From contig UBXM01000002.1 of assembly GCA_900469445.1 (NCBI GenBank), positions 1 to 64,000 of the forward strand: a stretch of 64,000 nucleotides of DNA. Reading direction: 5' to 3'. Numbering within the stretch: position 1 is the first letter of the stretch; every line of letters starts with the position of its first letter. Source of the stretch: Hyphomicrobiales bacterium (GTDB lineage: Bacteria; Pseudomonadota; Alphaproteobacteria; Rhizobiales; Rhizobiaceae). Shown here in pieces: positions 55,443-63,304 of the stretch. A program made the position numbers and the translations under genes. The notes below the pieces were generated by a model, which searched no databases, was not told the DNA's origin, and was given only the letters and a program-made list of their open reading frames with translations.

Positions 55443-55510
55443 GAGTTACCGGCCGAAACCAATTGGAAGCTCTCAGCGTTAAAGGCTGAAATCGCAAAAC
55501 GGGTGATGCA

Positions 55511-56023
55511 ATGGGTTCGCTTGAACAACCAATCGTCCGCGAGGATGGACTACAGCTCGACGAGCACCGCAGATTTCAGGAACGTTTCTGGACGATCGAA
55601 CGGATAGCCTGGTGTGTCTTCGCGCTCATCATCGTCGCCGGCTTGTGCGGCGCCTTTGGCTCCGGCGGGCCACTCGCCACGAAAGTTACCGTCATAGACA
55701 GGGCAATCATCGAGCATCCCCGCATCGGTCGGTGGGAGGGTGCCGACGAAATGATGGTGCGGTTCAAACCCGACCATGCGGAACAAACGCGCTCGCTATT
55801 CCTATCGAATTCGTTTGCTGAAGTATTTCAGGTTGAGGACATTCAACCGTTGCCCATGCGCACAGTCATCGAGGCAGGCGGTCAGCGATTGTTCTTTGAC
55901 AATCCAGGCAACGACGGTGGCATGGTCACAATCCATCTTCGCGCGCAATCTGCTGGTTCGGCAAGCTTCAATCTCGGCATCGACAGCGAGTTGATGTCCC
56001 TTTCCAGCTTTATTTTTCCGTGA
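55511..56023 (+). CDS. single-pass membrane protein upstream of DUF421
   Basis: A 170-aa protein with one membrane segment (about 28-50, RIAWCVFALIIVAGLCGAF) and a C-terminal domain of about 115 residues that is mostly beta strands. It precedes a DUF421 gene by 7 bases and they form a pair; similar pairs are seen in other rhizobia, by my recollection. The function is unknown. Confidence 0.65.
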   Translation: MGSLEQPIVREDGLQLDEHRRFQERFWTIERIAWCVFALIIVAGLCGAFGSGGPLATKVTVIDRAIIEHPRIGRWEGADEMMVRFKPDHAEQTRSLFLSNSFAEVFQVEDIQPLPMRTVIEAGGQRLFFDNPGNDGGMVTIHLRAQSAGSASFNLGIDSELMSLSSFIFP

Positions 56024-56030
56024 GGGTGTA

Positions 56031-56474
56031 ATGGAAACTGTCCTACGCGGCGCAGCCATCTATTTCATTCTGCTGATAGCGTTGCGCCTGTCCGGCCGGC
56101 GGACGGTAGCGCAGATGACGCCGTTCGACCTGGTGCTGCTTCTCATTATTGCTGAAACGACACAACAAGCCCTGCTTGGCGATGATTTTTCGATCATCAA
56201 TGCGGCGCTTCTGATCATCGTACTATTCAGTCTGGATATTGGTCTCTCCTATCTCAAGCAGTGGGCACCAAGCGTCGCAAAGACTATCGACGGAACGCCG
56301 ACTGTTTTGATTTCCAACGGCAAGCCGGACCTACGCGCGTTTGCCCGGGCCCGCGTCAGTCTCGAGGGCGTGCTGACGACGGCGAGGGTCGAGCAAGGGT
56401 TGGAGCAGCTCGGTCAGATTAAATCAGCGGTCTTGGAGGCAGATGGTGCCGTGAGCATTATACCGAAGGATTAA
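56031..56474 (+). CDS. DUF421 (YetF-like) membrane protein
   Basis: A 147-aa protein. The N-terminal half has three short hydrophobic segments with the LRLSGRRTVAQMTPFDLVLLL signature. The C-terminal half is the small alpha/beta DUF421 domain (DGTPTVLISNGKPDLRAF, ARVSLEGVLTTAR). The protein is linked with membrane stress or spore-germination-type proteins in Bacillus; in proteobacteria its role is not known. It follows the membrane-anchored protein closely. Confidence 0.85.
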   Translation: METVLRGAAIYFILLIALRLSGRRTVAQMTPFDLVLLLIIAETTQQALLGDDFSIINAALLIIVLFSLDIGLSYLKQWAPSVAKTIDGTPTVLISNGKPDLRAFARARVSLEGVLTTARVEQGLEQLGQIKSAVLEADGAVSIIPKD

Positions 56475-56519
56475 AGACCAAAATGTCGAGCCGCATTTTT
56501 GTTTTGCAACACCGAAGTC

Positions 56520-56544
56520 GGAACTTTCTGCCAGGGCGCCTGTT
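56520..56544 (+). promoter_or_regulatory. EcfG-type general stress promoter for the DUF4142 gene
   Basis: GGAAC (56520-56524), 17 bases, GTT (56542-56544), 28 bases upstream of the ATG at 56572. Confidence 0.65.
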
Positions 56545-56571
56545 AGTGTGCGGCAAATAAGGGAGTTTCAA

Positions 56572-57102
56572 ATGAAAAAGATCGCACTCACCGTCGCCGC
56601 TTTGATGGCAGCGACTGCTGCGTTTGCGCAGTCGGCAACCGAGTCCACAGGCGTCAATTCCGCGTTGGGCGTGGCTCCAAAGACTGAGGACTTCATCATG
56701 CAGGCATCAGCCAGTGATGTATTTGAAATCGAGTCCAGCAAACTCGCCATGCAAAAGGGCGACGATGCAGTCAAGAAATTTGCAACGCAGATGATTGCCG
56801 ACCACGAGAAAACAACGGCAGAACTGACTGCGCTGCTCAACAGCGGAAAGGTCCAGGGCAAAGCTGAGACCGCCCTCATCGATGACCACAAGGAAAACGT
56901 TGACGAGCTTGCCAAACTTCAGGGCGCGGAATTCAACGAGGAATATATTGACGATCAGGTTGACGCGCATGAGGATGCTGTCGACCTGTTCAAGCGTTAT
57001 GCAGAGGGAGGCGAGAACGCAGATCTCAAGGCATTCGCTGCCAAACATCTTCCCGCTCTCGAGCATCACTACAAAATGGCTCAGGACATGGATAAGAACT
57101 GA
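56572..57102 (+). CDS. exported DUF4142 protein
   Basis: A 176-aa periplasmic protein. The signal peptide (about 1-19, cleavage after AAFA) is followed by a helical, ferritin-like DUF4142 domain: EDFIMQASASDVFEIESSKL, VKKFATQMIADHEKTTAEL and LKAFAAKHLPALEHHYKMAQ. The repeated His and Glu residues on the helices suggest a metal-binding four-helix bundle. Such proteins are common in rhizobial stress regulons. GGGAG precedes the ATG and a strong terminator follows. Confidence 0.85.
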   Translation: MKKIALTVAALMAATAAFAQSATESTGVNSALGVAPKTEDFIMQASASDVFEIESSKLAMQKGDDAVKKFATQMIADHEKTTAELTALLNSGKVQGKAETALIDDHKENVDELAKLQGAEFNEEYIDDQVDAHEDAVDLFKRYAEGGENADLKAFAAKHLPALEHHYKMAQDMDKN

Positions 57103-57125
57103 TCATCGCGTCGATTAAATAGAAG

Positions 57126-57148
57126 GGCGGCATTTCTGCCGCCTTTTT
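57126..57148 (+). terminator. rho-independent terminator of the DUF4142 gene
   Basis: A perfect 7-bp GC stem (57126-57132 with 57137-57143), 4-base loop, and five T residues (57144-57148). Confidence 0.85.
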
Positions 57149-57825
57149 GTTCGGACTTGAGCCTCTCGCAGTCGCGGCTCTTTCTGCTTCGGATCCTCGC
57201 TCTCTTCCTTGGGCGTTCTCGTCGTGTCGACGCTTTCGTCGATCGGCTGTTGTCCTCGTCATCAAGCATGGTGCGGTCGGCATTTTTACCGAAATTCAGG
57301 ATTTCAATCCTTCTTTTCACCACTCAGACTACACGGTAAAATGTGCCCGTCACAATATGAGCATTCACGGAACGAACGCTGCGGCCGGGCTGTGTCGGGC
57401 AAGTACGGAGCCAGAGCCTTGGAGAGCTTAGACTAACCAACAACTGCGATGAGTGCACCGGGGGCCAGACAAGGCGCGCGGGAAACCGAAAGTTCTCGGC
57501 GCAGCCTTGATCCTCCCAGCGATTTCCTGGGCCGGTGCAGAGTGGCTGGAGCAGGCGACCGATCCCCGGCTACACAAACAGGCCCTGGCGATCGACCAGC
57601 GAACCCTGCTTCGCCGAGCCTGGTCCGACACTTGGAACTTTTGACACCGCCCCCCCTAAGACAACGCCAGTCGCCCTAGTGGCATTGCCGTCCGGCCCGC
57701 GACAAATTCTTCAGGTACCACTCCCAAACGACCATAGTTGCGCTGCAACGGTGTATGTCACTGAAGCGGGGCTGAATGCTTCTCTCGACCACGCGGCACC
57801 GGCCTCCCTTCGCAATTAGATTGCG
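57149..57825. other. gene-poor stretch
   Basis: About 680 bases. A plus-strand frame at 57453-57644 (63 residues, with one weakly hydrophobic segment GAALILPAISWAGAEWL) has no clear ribosome site. I regard it as a possible but unproven small gene. Nothing else was recognised. Confidence 0.3.
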
Positions 57826-58689
57826 TCATATCATGATTTCGCCGCCGGTGACCGGGATAACCGCTCCTGTCATGTAGCTTCCAAGATCCGAGGCCAGCAG
57901 GACGTACGCCCCTGCAAGTTCCGCAGGCTGACCTGCCCGTTTCAACAGGGTCTGTTCGCCGAACTTCGCCGATTTTTCCGGCGGCATGGTTGAGGGAATA
58001 AGCGGCGTCCAAATCGGTCCCGGCGCGACTGCATTCACGCGTATGCCCTTGTCGGCTAACATCTCGGCCAATCCCGCGGTGAAGTTGGAGACGGCACCTT
58101 TTGTCGATGCGTAGGCGAGGAGCTGTGGAGACGGCTGGCGGGACTGGATGGAAGTAGTGTTGATGATGGCACTCCCTGGTTTCATGTGGGGGGCGGCGGC
58201 CTTTGAAAGGTAGAACGGCGCATAGATATTCGTCCGGAAGGTCTCATCCCATTCATCGGCGCTGATGTCGCTGATATCGGCATAGGTCCTCTGGAAAGCG
58301 GCGTTGTTCACAAGGATATCAAGACCGCCAAGTTCGGCCACCGTCCGTTCAACTAAGTCGATGCAGTGTTCCTCGGATTTGATGTCCCCGCGGATTACGA
58401 GGGCTTTGCGGCCGGCATCTTCCACCCACTTAGCCGTATCACCTGCATCGTCATCCTCGTTGAGGTAGGAAATTACAACGTCGGCCCCTTCGCGGGCAAA
58501 CGCGATCGCAACTGCCTTACCGATACCGGAGTCAGCGCCCGTGATGAGGGCAACCTTGCCTGCAAGCTTTCTGCTGCCCTGATAGGAATTCTCTCCGTGA
58601 TCGGGCACAGGCTTCATGAGCTTGGTTTCGCCCGGAGGCTGCTGCTGCTGTTCAGGCTGCGGCGGGGAAGGGCGACGTGGTTCGTTCAT
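57826..58689 (-). CDS. YghA-type short-chain dehydrogenase/reductase
   Basis: A 287-aa NAD(P)-dependent SDR. A Pro/Gln-rich N-terminus (about 1-35) and the MKPVPDHGENSYQG motif lead into the Rossmann start KVALITGADSGIGKAVAIAFA. NNAAF, a Ser in TTSIQS and Tyr-x-x-x-Lys in YASTKGA form the active site. A second enzyme of the same group is at 51920-52819, so the island has two. I chose the ATG at 58689 because AGGAGA precedes it. An EcfG-type promoter lies about 35 bases upstream. Confidence 0.9.
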   Translation of the reverse strand: MNEPRRPSPPQPEQQQQPPGETKLMKPVPDHGENSYQGSRKLAGKVALITGADSGIGKAVAIAFAREGADVVISYLNEDDDAGDTAKWVEDAGRKALVIRGDIKSEEHCIDLVERTVAELGGLDILVNNAAFQRTYADISDISADEWDETFRTNIYAPFYLSKAAAPHMKPGSAIINTTSIQSRQPSPQLLAYASTKGAVSNFTAGLAEMLADKGIRVNAVAPGPIWTPLIPSTMPPEKSAKFGEQTLLKRAGQPAELAGAYVLLASDLGSYMTGAVIPVTGGEIMI

Positions 58690-58720
58690 GGTTGTCTCCT
58701 GTATGTTGCAACACTGCGCT

Positions 58721-58745
58721 AACCAAACTTGAGCCTCACAGTTCC
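58721..58745 (-). promoter_or_regulatory. EcfG-type general stress promoter for the SDR gene
   Basis: On the minus strand GGAAC (58745-58741), 17 bases, GTT (58723-58721), 32 bases upstream of the start at 58689. Confidence 0.65.
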
Positions 58746-58886
58746 AAAACGGATCGTTTTCTCGAGCCATTTCGGGGTGAGCAAGCAGTGATAATGCCGA
58801 TCGCTACCTTGGCGCCCGTTATCGCAACCAGTGCCGGCTCTTAGCTTTCAATCAGTCTGCGCAGCCGGCAAACGCGGAGCTTTTCC

Positions 58887-59036
58887 CTAGCTGCCGAAGG
58901 TGGCGTAAAATGCAATCCAGACAAAAACTCCGCTCGTGGGGCTCGCAAGCATCGCATGAACGATACTCCCTGCAAGCGGGAGAAGGGCGATTGCGAGGAC
59001 CTGCGATACTTCTCTCCTCGACAGGTTCCATTTAAT
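58887..59036 (-). pseudogene. possible 49-residue membrane peptide gene lacking a normal start
   Basis: The minus strand has an open frame of 49 codons from an ATT at 59036. It begins KWNLSRREVSQVLAIALL and has two hydrophobic segments with a short SPTSG turn. No ATG, GTG or TTG is in frame near the beginning and no ribosome site is seen. An ATG one base out of frame (at about 59031) suggests a deletion in a former small gene. Confidence 0.3.
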
Positions 59037-59576
59037 TTATTTATTTCTGAATTTCCATCGAGGCAGGAGTAAGCCGCGGGTCCACTGCTTGCCGTTGCTC
59101 ATGATTAGGCGGGCAAAAGTGCAACTGGCGATTCCTGGCTCGTCTTAATCAGGCTCATCTGGGGAAATTTTTGACATGCCCACTCACGACAGCCAGACTT
59201 CTTCCGCTGCGTTATGCAAAGATCCGCGCCCTTAGCACGGCTCCAATTTCAACCGGTCGAATTGACGGCTGTTTTTTCGATTTGCTGACCGCCCTTTACG
59301 TGATGTTCATGCGAGCCACTCTGCCTCCCGCGCGTACGGACGGATTGGCTCTTGGAGCAGGAGGCTTTCACTGTCTCGCTCTTCGGCTCTGCTGGCCGGC
59401 TTTGACGTGCTGCTCGCGGCTTCCACCCTGGTCTACCATCCCGGTTTCCTTGGCTTTCCCGGCGACCGAATTGACCTCGCCCCCCAAACAAACAGCATGC
59501 GGACTGTTCCCCTGGCTCTATTGTAGTATCTAAGCGTTCCATCCGAAAATGAACGCCACTACCATCCGACTGTGCT
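59037..59576. other. stretch before the catalase promoter without a supported gene
   Basis: About 540 bases. Long frames on both strands overlap each other and none has a ribosome site or family match. A GGAAC-N16-GTT pair on the minus strand (59510 to 59487) has no gene to drive that I can support. Confidence 0.35.
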
Positions 59577-59601
59577 GGAACTTCTCAGGCTCGTCCCTGT
59601 T
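59577..59601 (+). promoter_or_regulatory. EcfG-type general stress promoter for the manganese catalase
   Basis: GGAAC (59577-59581), 17 bases, GTT (59599-59601), 50 bases upstream of the ATG at 59651. Confidence 0.65.
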
Positions 59602-59650
59602 TGCTGCCCGATATCTGCCCAGGTATCGGAATCCACACGAGGAGATAAAG

Positions 59651-60514
59651 ATGTTCAGTTTCGACAAGCGTTTGCAGTATCCGGTCAAGGTCGGCACCCC
59701 GGATCCTATTTTTGCACGGATGCTCCAGCAGGCGATCGGCGGCGTCGAGGGCGAGATCCGTGTCTGCATGCAGTACTTCTTCCAGGCTTGGGGCGCTCGC
59801 GGCCCGACCACGAAATACCGAGACATGCTTCTTCACACCGCAACCGAGGAAATCGGTCATATCGAAATGCTGGCCACCGCCGTCGCACTCAATCTTGACA
59901 AGGCCCCGGCCAGTCTCGCTGAAGCCGGCGCTGCAGACGGAATTGTCGGCGCGGTCATGGGAGGCGAAAACCCCCGCCACGTCGTTGAAGGCATGCTGCA
60001 CCGTCACATCCTTTCGACCGGTATGGCGGCCTTCCCGGGAAATTCGGAAGGTGTGCCGTTCGACATGTCGCATATTTATGCAAGCGGGAACCTCGCTGCC
60101 GACATGTATTGCAACGTGGCGGCTGAAAGCACAGGACGTGTCCTGGCAACCCGTCTCTACAACGCTGCGCATGATGATGGGATGAAGGACATGCTTCATT
60201 TCATGATCGCCCGCGACACAATGCACCAGCAACAGTGGCTGGCGGTTATAGAAGAGCTCGGCGGACACGAGGGCGCGCTGCCCATCCCCAATAGCTTCCC
60301 CCAGGACAAGGAAGATCAGACACACAACTACGATTTCTTTGCCACTGCATCGGATGGGTCCGTGCCCCCTCCAGCGCGATGGAACGATGGCCCGTCGATG
60401 GATGGCAAGGGTCAGTTCACGGTGTTCCAGAACGTCCCGATGGGCGACGAGCCAGTTCTTGGACCGGCGCGCCCGGATAGCGGTGCGCAGAACGAGCAGA
60501 TCGGAAAAGTCTAA
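59651..60514 (+). CDS. manganese (non-heme) catalase
   Basis: A 287-aa enzyme that splits hydrogen peroxide with a dimanganese site in a four-helix bundle. The ligand set is visible: Glu in GGVEGEIRV, Glu and His in TATEEIGHIEM, Glu in VAAESTGRV, and His in IARDTMHQQQW. Length fits the family. The start at 59651 is set by GAGGAGA; an in-frame ATG 102 bases upstream sits before the promoter's -10 and is not used in this model. An EcfG promoter directly upstream links it to general stress. The DUF2243 gene follows after 63 bases. Confidence 0.93.
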   Translation: MFSFDKRLQYPVKVGTPDPIFARMLQQAIGGVEGEIRVCMQYFFQAWGARGPTTKYRDMLLHTATEEIGHIEMLATAVALNLDKAPASLAEAGAADGIVGAVMGGENPRHVVEGMLHRHILSTGMAAFPGNSEGVPFDMSHIYASGNLAADMYCNVAAESTGRVLATRLYNAAHDDGMKDMLHFMIARDTMHQQQWLAVIEELGGHEGALPIPNSFPQDKEDQTHNYDFFATASDGSVPPPARWNDGPSMDGKGQFTVFQNVPMGDEPVLGPARPDSGAQNEQIGKV

Positions 60515-60521
60515 GCCGTTG

Positions 60522-60546
60522 GCCGGCCCGGCCACGCTGGGCCGGC
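60522..60546 (+). repeat. GC-rich hairpin between catalase and DUF2243 genes
   Basis: An 8-bp perfect stem (60522-60529 with 60539-60546) with a 9-base loop. No T tract. It may set the ratio of the two gene products or protect the catalase message. Confidence 0.45.
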
Positions 60547-60577
60547 TCATTCGCCTGCAAAATCTCAAAGGTCACCA

Positions 60578-61336
60578 ATGGCAAAACCGAACCGAGCAAT
60601 AGGAGCCCTGGCGCTTGGCTTCAGTCTTGGAGGCTTCTTCGACGGGATACTCTTGCATCAGATCCTGCAGTGGCACCACTTGCTGAGCGGGCTTGAGCAG
60701 GCCCGTCTGGATATTCGCTTTCTCATCGTGACTGACGGCCTCTTTCACGGCCTTATGTATGTGGTAACGATAGTTGGGCTGTATCTGCTTTGGACGTCAC
60801 CGGCTCCGAGGCCAAAAAGGAAAAACGAGCCTTTGCTCGCTCGTGCTATGATAGGCTTTGGTATCTGGCATATTATTGATGCCGCCCTTTCGCACTGGAT
60901 TCTTGGCCTTCACCGTGTCCGAATGGACGTCGAGCAGCCCTTGCTCTGGGACCTCTCCTGGTTGGCGGTCTTTGGATTGCTTCCTCTCGCGACTGGCTAT
61001 TATCTGATGAAGAGGCGCACAGGCAGCACATCGTTTCTGTGTTCTCCTGTCGTACTCGTTCTTGCAACCTTGATCGCGGGATCGATAGCAAGTTTCCCGG
61101 TGCCCCGCGGAGAAAGCGTTATCGTCGTGCTACGTCCAGGCGCGAGCGAGACCGCGATGATGGCAGGATTAGGCGCGGTCGATGGGCGTTTGGTGTGGAC
61201 CGACCGGTCGAATGAAGTATGGGCAATCGATGTTCCGGCCGATGCCGAGCTCGCTCGGCTGTATGGCTACGGTGCGCTACTCGTCAGCAATTCAATCGCA
61301 CCTGTCGGGTGCCTGGACTGGATTAGGACGAACTGA
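60578..61336 (+). CDS. DUF2243 membrane protein with C-terminal extension
   Basis: A 252-aa inner-membrane protein. Residues about 1-150 are DUF2243: GFSLGGFFDGILLHQILQWH, then DGLFHGLMYVVTIVGL and IGFGIWHIIDAALSHWILGLH, with conserved His residues near the membrane. Residues about 170-252 are an extra part: one more hydrophobic segment and a soluble domain (VVLRPGASETAMMAGLGAVD, VWAIDVPADAELARLYGYGA). DUF2243 is often next to cytochrome oxidase genes or catalase. The His-rich core could bind metal or heme. Extension domain function unknown. Confidence 0.8.
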   Translation: MAKPNRAIGALALGFSLGGFFDGILLHQILQWHHLLSGLEQARLDIRFLIVTDGLFHGLMYVVTIVGLYLLWTSPAPRPKRKNEPLLARAMIGFGIWHIIDAALSHWILGLHRVRMDVEQPLLWDLSWLAVFGLLPLATGYYLMKRRTGSTSFLCSPVVLVLATLIAGSIASFPVPRGESVIVVLRPGASETAMMAGLGAVDGRLVWTDRSNEVWAIDVPADAELARLYGYGALLVSNSIAPVGCLDWIRTN

Positions 61337-61472
61337 ACCAAATCGAGGCGAGTGCCGCGACCAGCAGCAGAACTCCGAGAAGTATAGCGAACCGCACGAT
61401 ACCGGCTTTGGCGTTCTGTGCGCCGATCAGGCGAAAATACCAATCTGGGCCTTGGTTTCCGGAGTGAGACAT
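61323..61472 (-). CDS. 49-aa single-pass membrane protein
   Basis: A tiny protein (MSHSGNQGPDWYFRLIGAQN...) with one hydrophobic helix (about 26-45, RFAILLGVLLLVAALASIW). It starts 4 bases after the stop of the 60-aa small membrane gene and overlaps the convergent DUF2243 end by 14 bases. It occupies the same position as the 41-aa protein at 44832-44957 relative to its own partner. Function unknown. Confidence 0.6.
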   Translation of the reverse strand: MSHSGNQGPDWYFRLIGAQNAKAGIVRFAILLGVLLLVAALASIWFSSS

Positions 61473-61476
61473 GGCG

Positions 61477-61659
61477 TCAGGTCCCAGTGATCAAGCCGCA
61501 GCCGGCGATGGAAATGTAAGGAGCAAAAGCTGCAATCGCGAACGTCGCTAGGAAAACGACCGCACCACGCCCCATTAACACCTTGCGCCTCTTCTCGCGC
61601 GGCAGGTCATTCGAAGGTGTGAAATCCGTCGGCGTGTCTGCATATTTATGGTCTGTCAC
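61477..61659 (-). CDS. 60-aa single-pass membrane protein
   Basis: A small membrane protein: polar N-terminus, REKRRKVLMGRGAVVFLATF, a helix of about 20 residues and a short end. The GTG start at 61659 has GGGAG seven bases upstream. The ATG at 61677 would lie almost at the transcription start of the EcfG-type promoter, so the GTG is preferred. It is a paralogue of the protein at 45040-45222 (shared KRxLMGRG core). It is first in a two-gene unit with the 49-aa protein. Confidence 0.7.
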   Translation of the reverse strand: MTDHKYADTPTDFTPSNDLPREKRRKVLMGRGAVVFLATFAIAAFAPYISIAGCGLITGT

Positions 61660-61685
61660 TGCGTTACTCCCTGACATGCCCAGCA

Positions 61686-61710
61686 AACCGACACATGCGG
61701 CTAAAGTTCC
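61686..61710 (-). promoter_or_regulatory. EcfG-type general stress promoter for the small membrane protein pair
   Basis: On the minus strand GGAAC (61710-61706), 17 bases, GTT (61688-61686), 27 bases upstream of the GTG at 61659. It is back to back with the promoter at 61721-61745. Confidence 0.7.
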
Positions 61711-61720
61711 TTGTTGAGAT

Positions 61721-61745
61721 GGAACTAATGACTTGCGCTCAGGTT
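61721..61745 (+). promoter_or_regulatory. EcfG-type general stress promoter for the NDH-2 operon
   Basis: GGAAC (61721-61725), 17 bases, GTT (61743-61745), 35 bases upstream of the GTG at 61780. The two -35 elements of the divergent promoters are only 10 bases apart. Confidence 0.7.
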
Positions 61746-61779
61746 AGCGCGGCTCGTCGAGGATAATCATGAGGGGCCT

Positions 61780-63081
61780 GTGCGTGAACGTTTCGTAATA
61801 ATCGGAGGAGGCTTTGGCGGACTTGCGTGCGCGCGCGAGCTTGGCGACACGAAACACTCCGTCACCGTGATTGACCGTCGTAACCACAACCTCTTCCAAC
61901 CGCTGCTATATCAGGTAGCGACCGCGGCACTTTCCCCCGCAGATATCGCCGAGCCTATTCGTAGGACCCTGGGGCGTTATCGCAACATCAACATGATCAT
62001 GGCCGAGGTGATCGGAATTGACGCGCAAAGCAGGCAGGTGCTGCTCGACGGCAATGACCGGGTCGATTTTGACCGTCTGGTCATCGCCACCGGCTCCGAA
62101 TACAATTATTTCGGCAAGGATGGTTGGCGCGCCAACGCACCGGGCATGAAGACGATTCACGAAGCACGCCAGATCCGGCAGCGTCTCTTATCGTCGTTCG
62201 AGAAGGCGGAGCGAGCCCACGACGAACAGGAAAAGCGTAACCTTCTCACCTATGTGGTGATCGGAGGAGGGCCGACCGGCGTTGAAATGGCCGGAGCGAT
62301 ATCCGAGCTTGGTCGCTTCATGATCAATCGGGATTTCAGAAACATTCAACTTGACCAGCTCAAGGTGATCCTGATCGAAGCGGGTCCCCGGATCCTCGCC
62401 GCGTTTCCAGAAAAGCTCACCGAATACGCGCGCCATTACCTTGAGAAGATTGGTGTCGAGGTGCGCACTGGCGAGAAGGTCCTGGATGTGACATCGGAGG
62501 GCGTCATGGTCGGATTCGAGTTCATTCGAACCGGCTGTATCGTCTGGGGCGCGGGCGTGAAGGCCTCGCCGGCCCACCGTTGGCTCGGCCTGGATGCCGT
62601 GCCAGGCGGGCGAATTCCGGTTGATCGTCGGTTGCAGGTCGTAGGCCACCGGAACATTTTCGCTCTTGGAGACACGGCTAATTTCACGGGGACCGATGGA
62701 AAGCCGCTGCCCGGTCTGGCGCAAGTTGCAAAGCAGCAAGGGATCTACCTTGGACGTCTGTTGAAAAACCAAGGTGCCGACTCAGCGGCGTTTGAGTTCA
62801 AGAACCGAGGCAACACAGCGGTAATTGGACGAAACGCGGCTATTTTCGATTTCGGCAACTGGACCTTGAAGGGAAGGGCCGCCTGGTTCCTATGGGCCTT
62901 CGTGCACGTGTACCTGCTGATCAATTTCGAAAAGCGCATCCTCGTAAGCATTCAATGGATATGGCGCTACCTTACCCGGCAGCGCGGCGCGCGCTTGATC
63001 GAGGAAGGCTCGATCGGAAAGATCGATGAAAGCGTGCCCTCTGTCGTTTACTCGGTGACTGGGCCAGGAGGAGATCGATGA
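61780..63081 (+). CDS. ndh: type II NADH dehydrogenase (NDH-2)
   Basis: A 433-aa single-subunit, non-proton-pumping NADH:quinone oxidoreductase. The first dinucleotide fold (FVIIGGGFGGLACARELG, FAD) starts at residue 2. The second (YVVIGGGPTGVEMAGAISEL, NADH) is at about 155-175. The quinone-site AKQQGIYLGRLL and a C-terminal membrane-anchoring helix region (LKGRAAWFLWAFVHVYLLIN) are typical. The start is GTG at 61780 with an AGGGG-type site. It lies under an EcfG promoter, so it may be used to dump electrons in stress. Two or three small genes follow in the same direction. Confidence 0.92.
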   Translation: MRERFVIIGGGFGGLACARELGDTKHSVTVIDRRNHNLFQPLLYQVATAALSPADIAEPIRRTLGRYRNINMIMAEVIGIDAQSRQVLLDGNDRVDFDRLVIATGSEYNYFGKDGWRANAPGMKTIHEARQIRQRLLSSFEKAERAHDEQEKRNLLTYVVIGGGPTGVEMAGAISELGRFMINRDFRNIQLDQLKVILIEAGPRILAAFPEKLTEYARHYLEKIGVEVRTGEKVLDVTSEGVMVGFEFIRTGCIVWGAGVKASPAHRWLGLDAVPGGRIPVDRRLQVVGHRNIFALGDTANFTGTDGKPLPGLAQVAKQQGIYLGRLLKNQGADSAAFEFKNRGNTAVIGRNAAIFDFGNWTLKGRAAWFLWAFVHVYLLINFEKRILVSIQWIWRYLTRQRGARLIEEGSIGKIDESVPSVVYSVTGPGGDR

Positions 63082-63275
63082 TGCAGTTCGGGTTCTTTGC
63101 TTTGGTGGCAGGGGCGACGCTTTTCGCTATAGCGATCTCCGTTGCATCGAAGAAAATGATGTGGCTTGGAGTGGTTCTGTCCGTCGTCGGCGTGCTCGGC
63201 GTCGGGTTCTATTTCTTTAACGGCAGCCAAGCGGGACCTGGTGACCCACCCGACGTCTCCGGCTCCACCCAGTGA
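63078..63275 (+). CDS. 65-aa small membrane protein
   Basis: A small protein with two hydrophobic segments (about 4-22 and 28-47, GFFALVAGATLFAIAISV and MMWLGVVLSVVGVLGVGFYF). A polar end with Pro/Gly/Asp follows. It overlaps the NDH-2 stop by four bases. It could be an accessory of the dehydrogenase, but this is inferred from position. Confidence 0.7.
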   Translation: MMQFGFFALVAGATLFAIAISVASKKMMWLGVVLSVVGVLGVGFYFFNGSQAGPGDPPDVSGSTQ

Positions 63276-63304
63276 AGGTCCGATATCCAAAGCGAGGATA
63301 CTCC

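Noticed and set aside
59487-59510. A GGAAC-N16-GTT pair on the minus strand
   Set aside because: It matches the EcfG pattern but no supported minus-strand gene lies downstream of it.
59585-60568. A 327-codon minus-strand frame opposite manganese catalase
   Set aside because: The catalase has all metal ligands and an EcfG-type promoter; the antisense frame is a by-product of its codon use.
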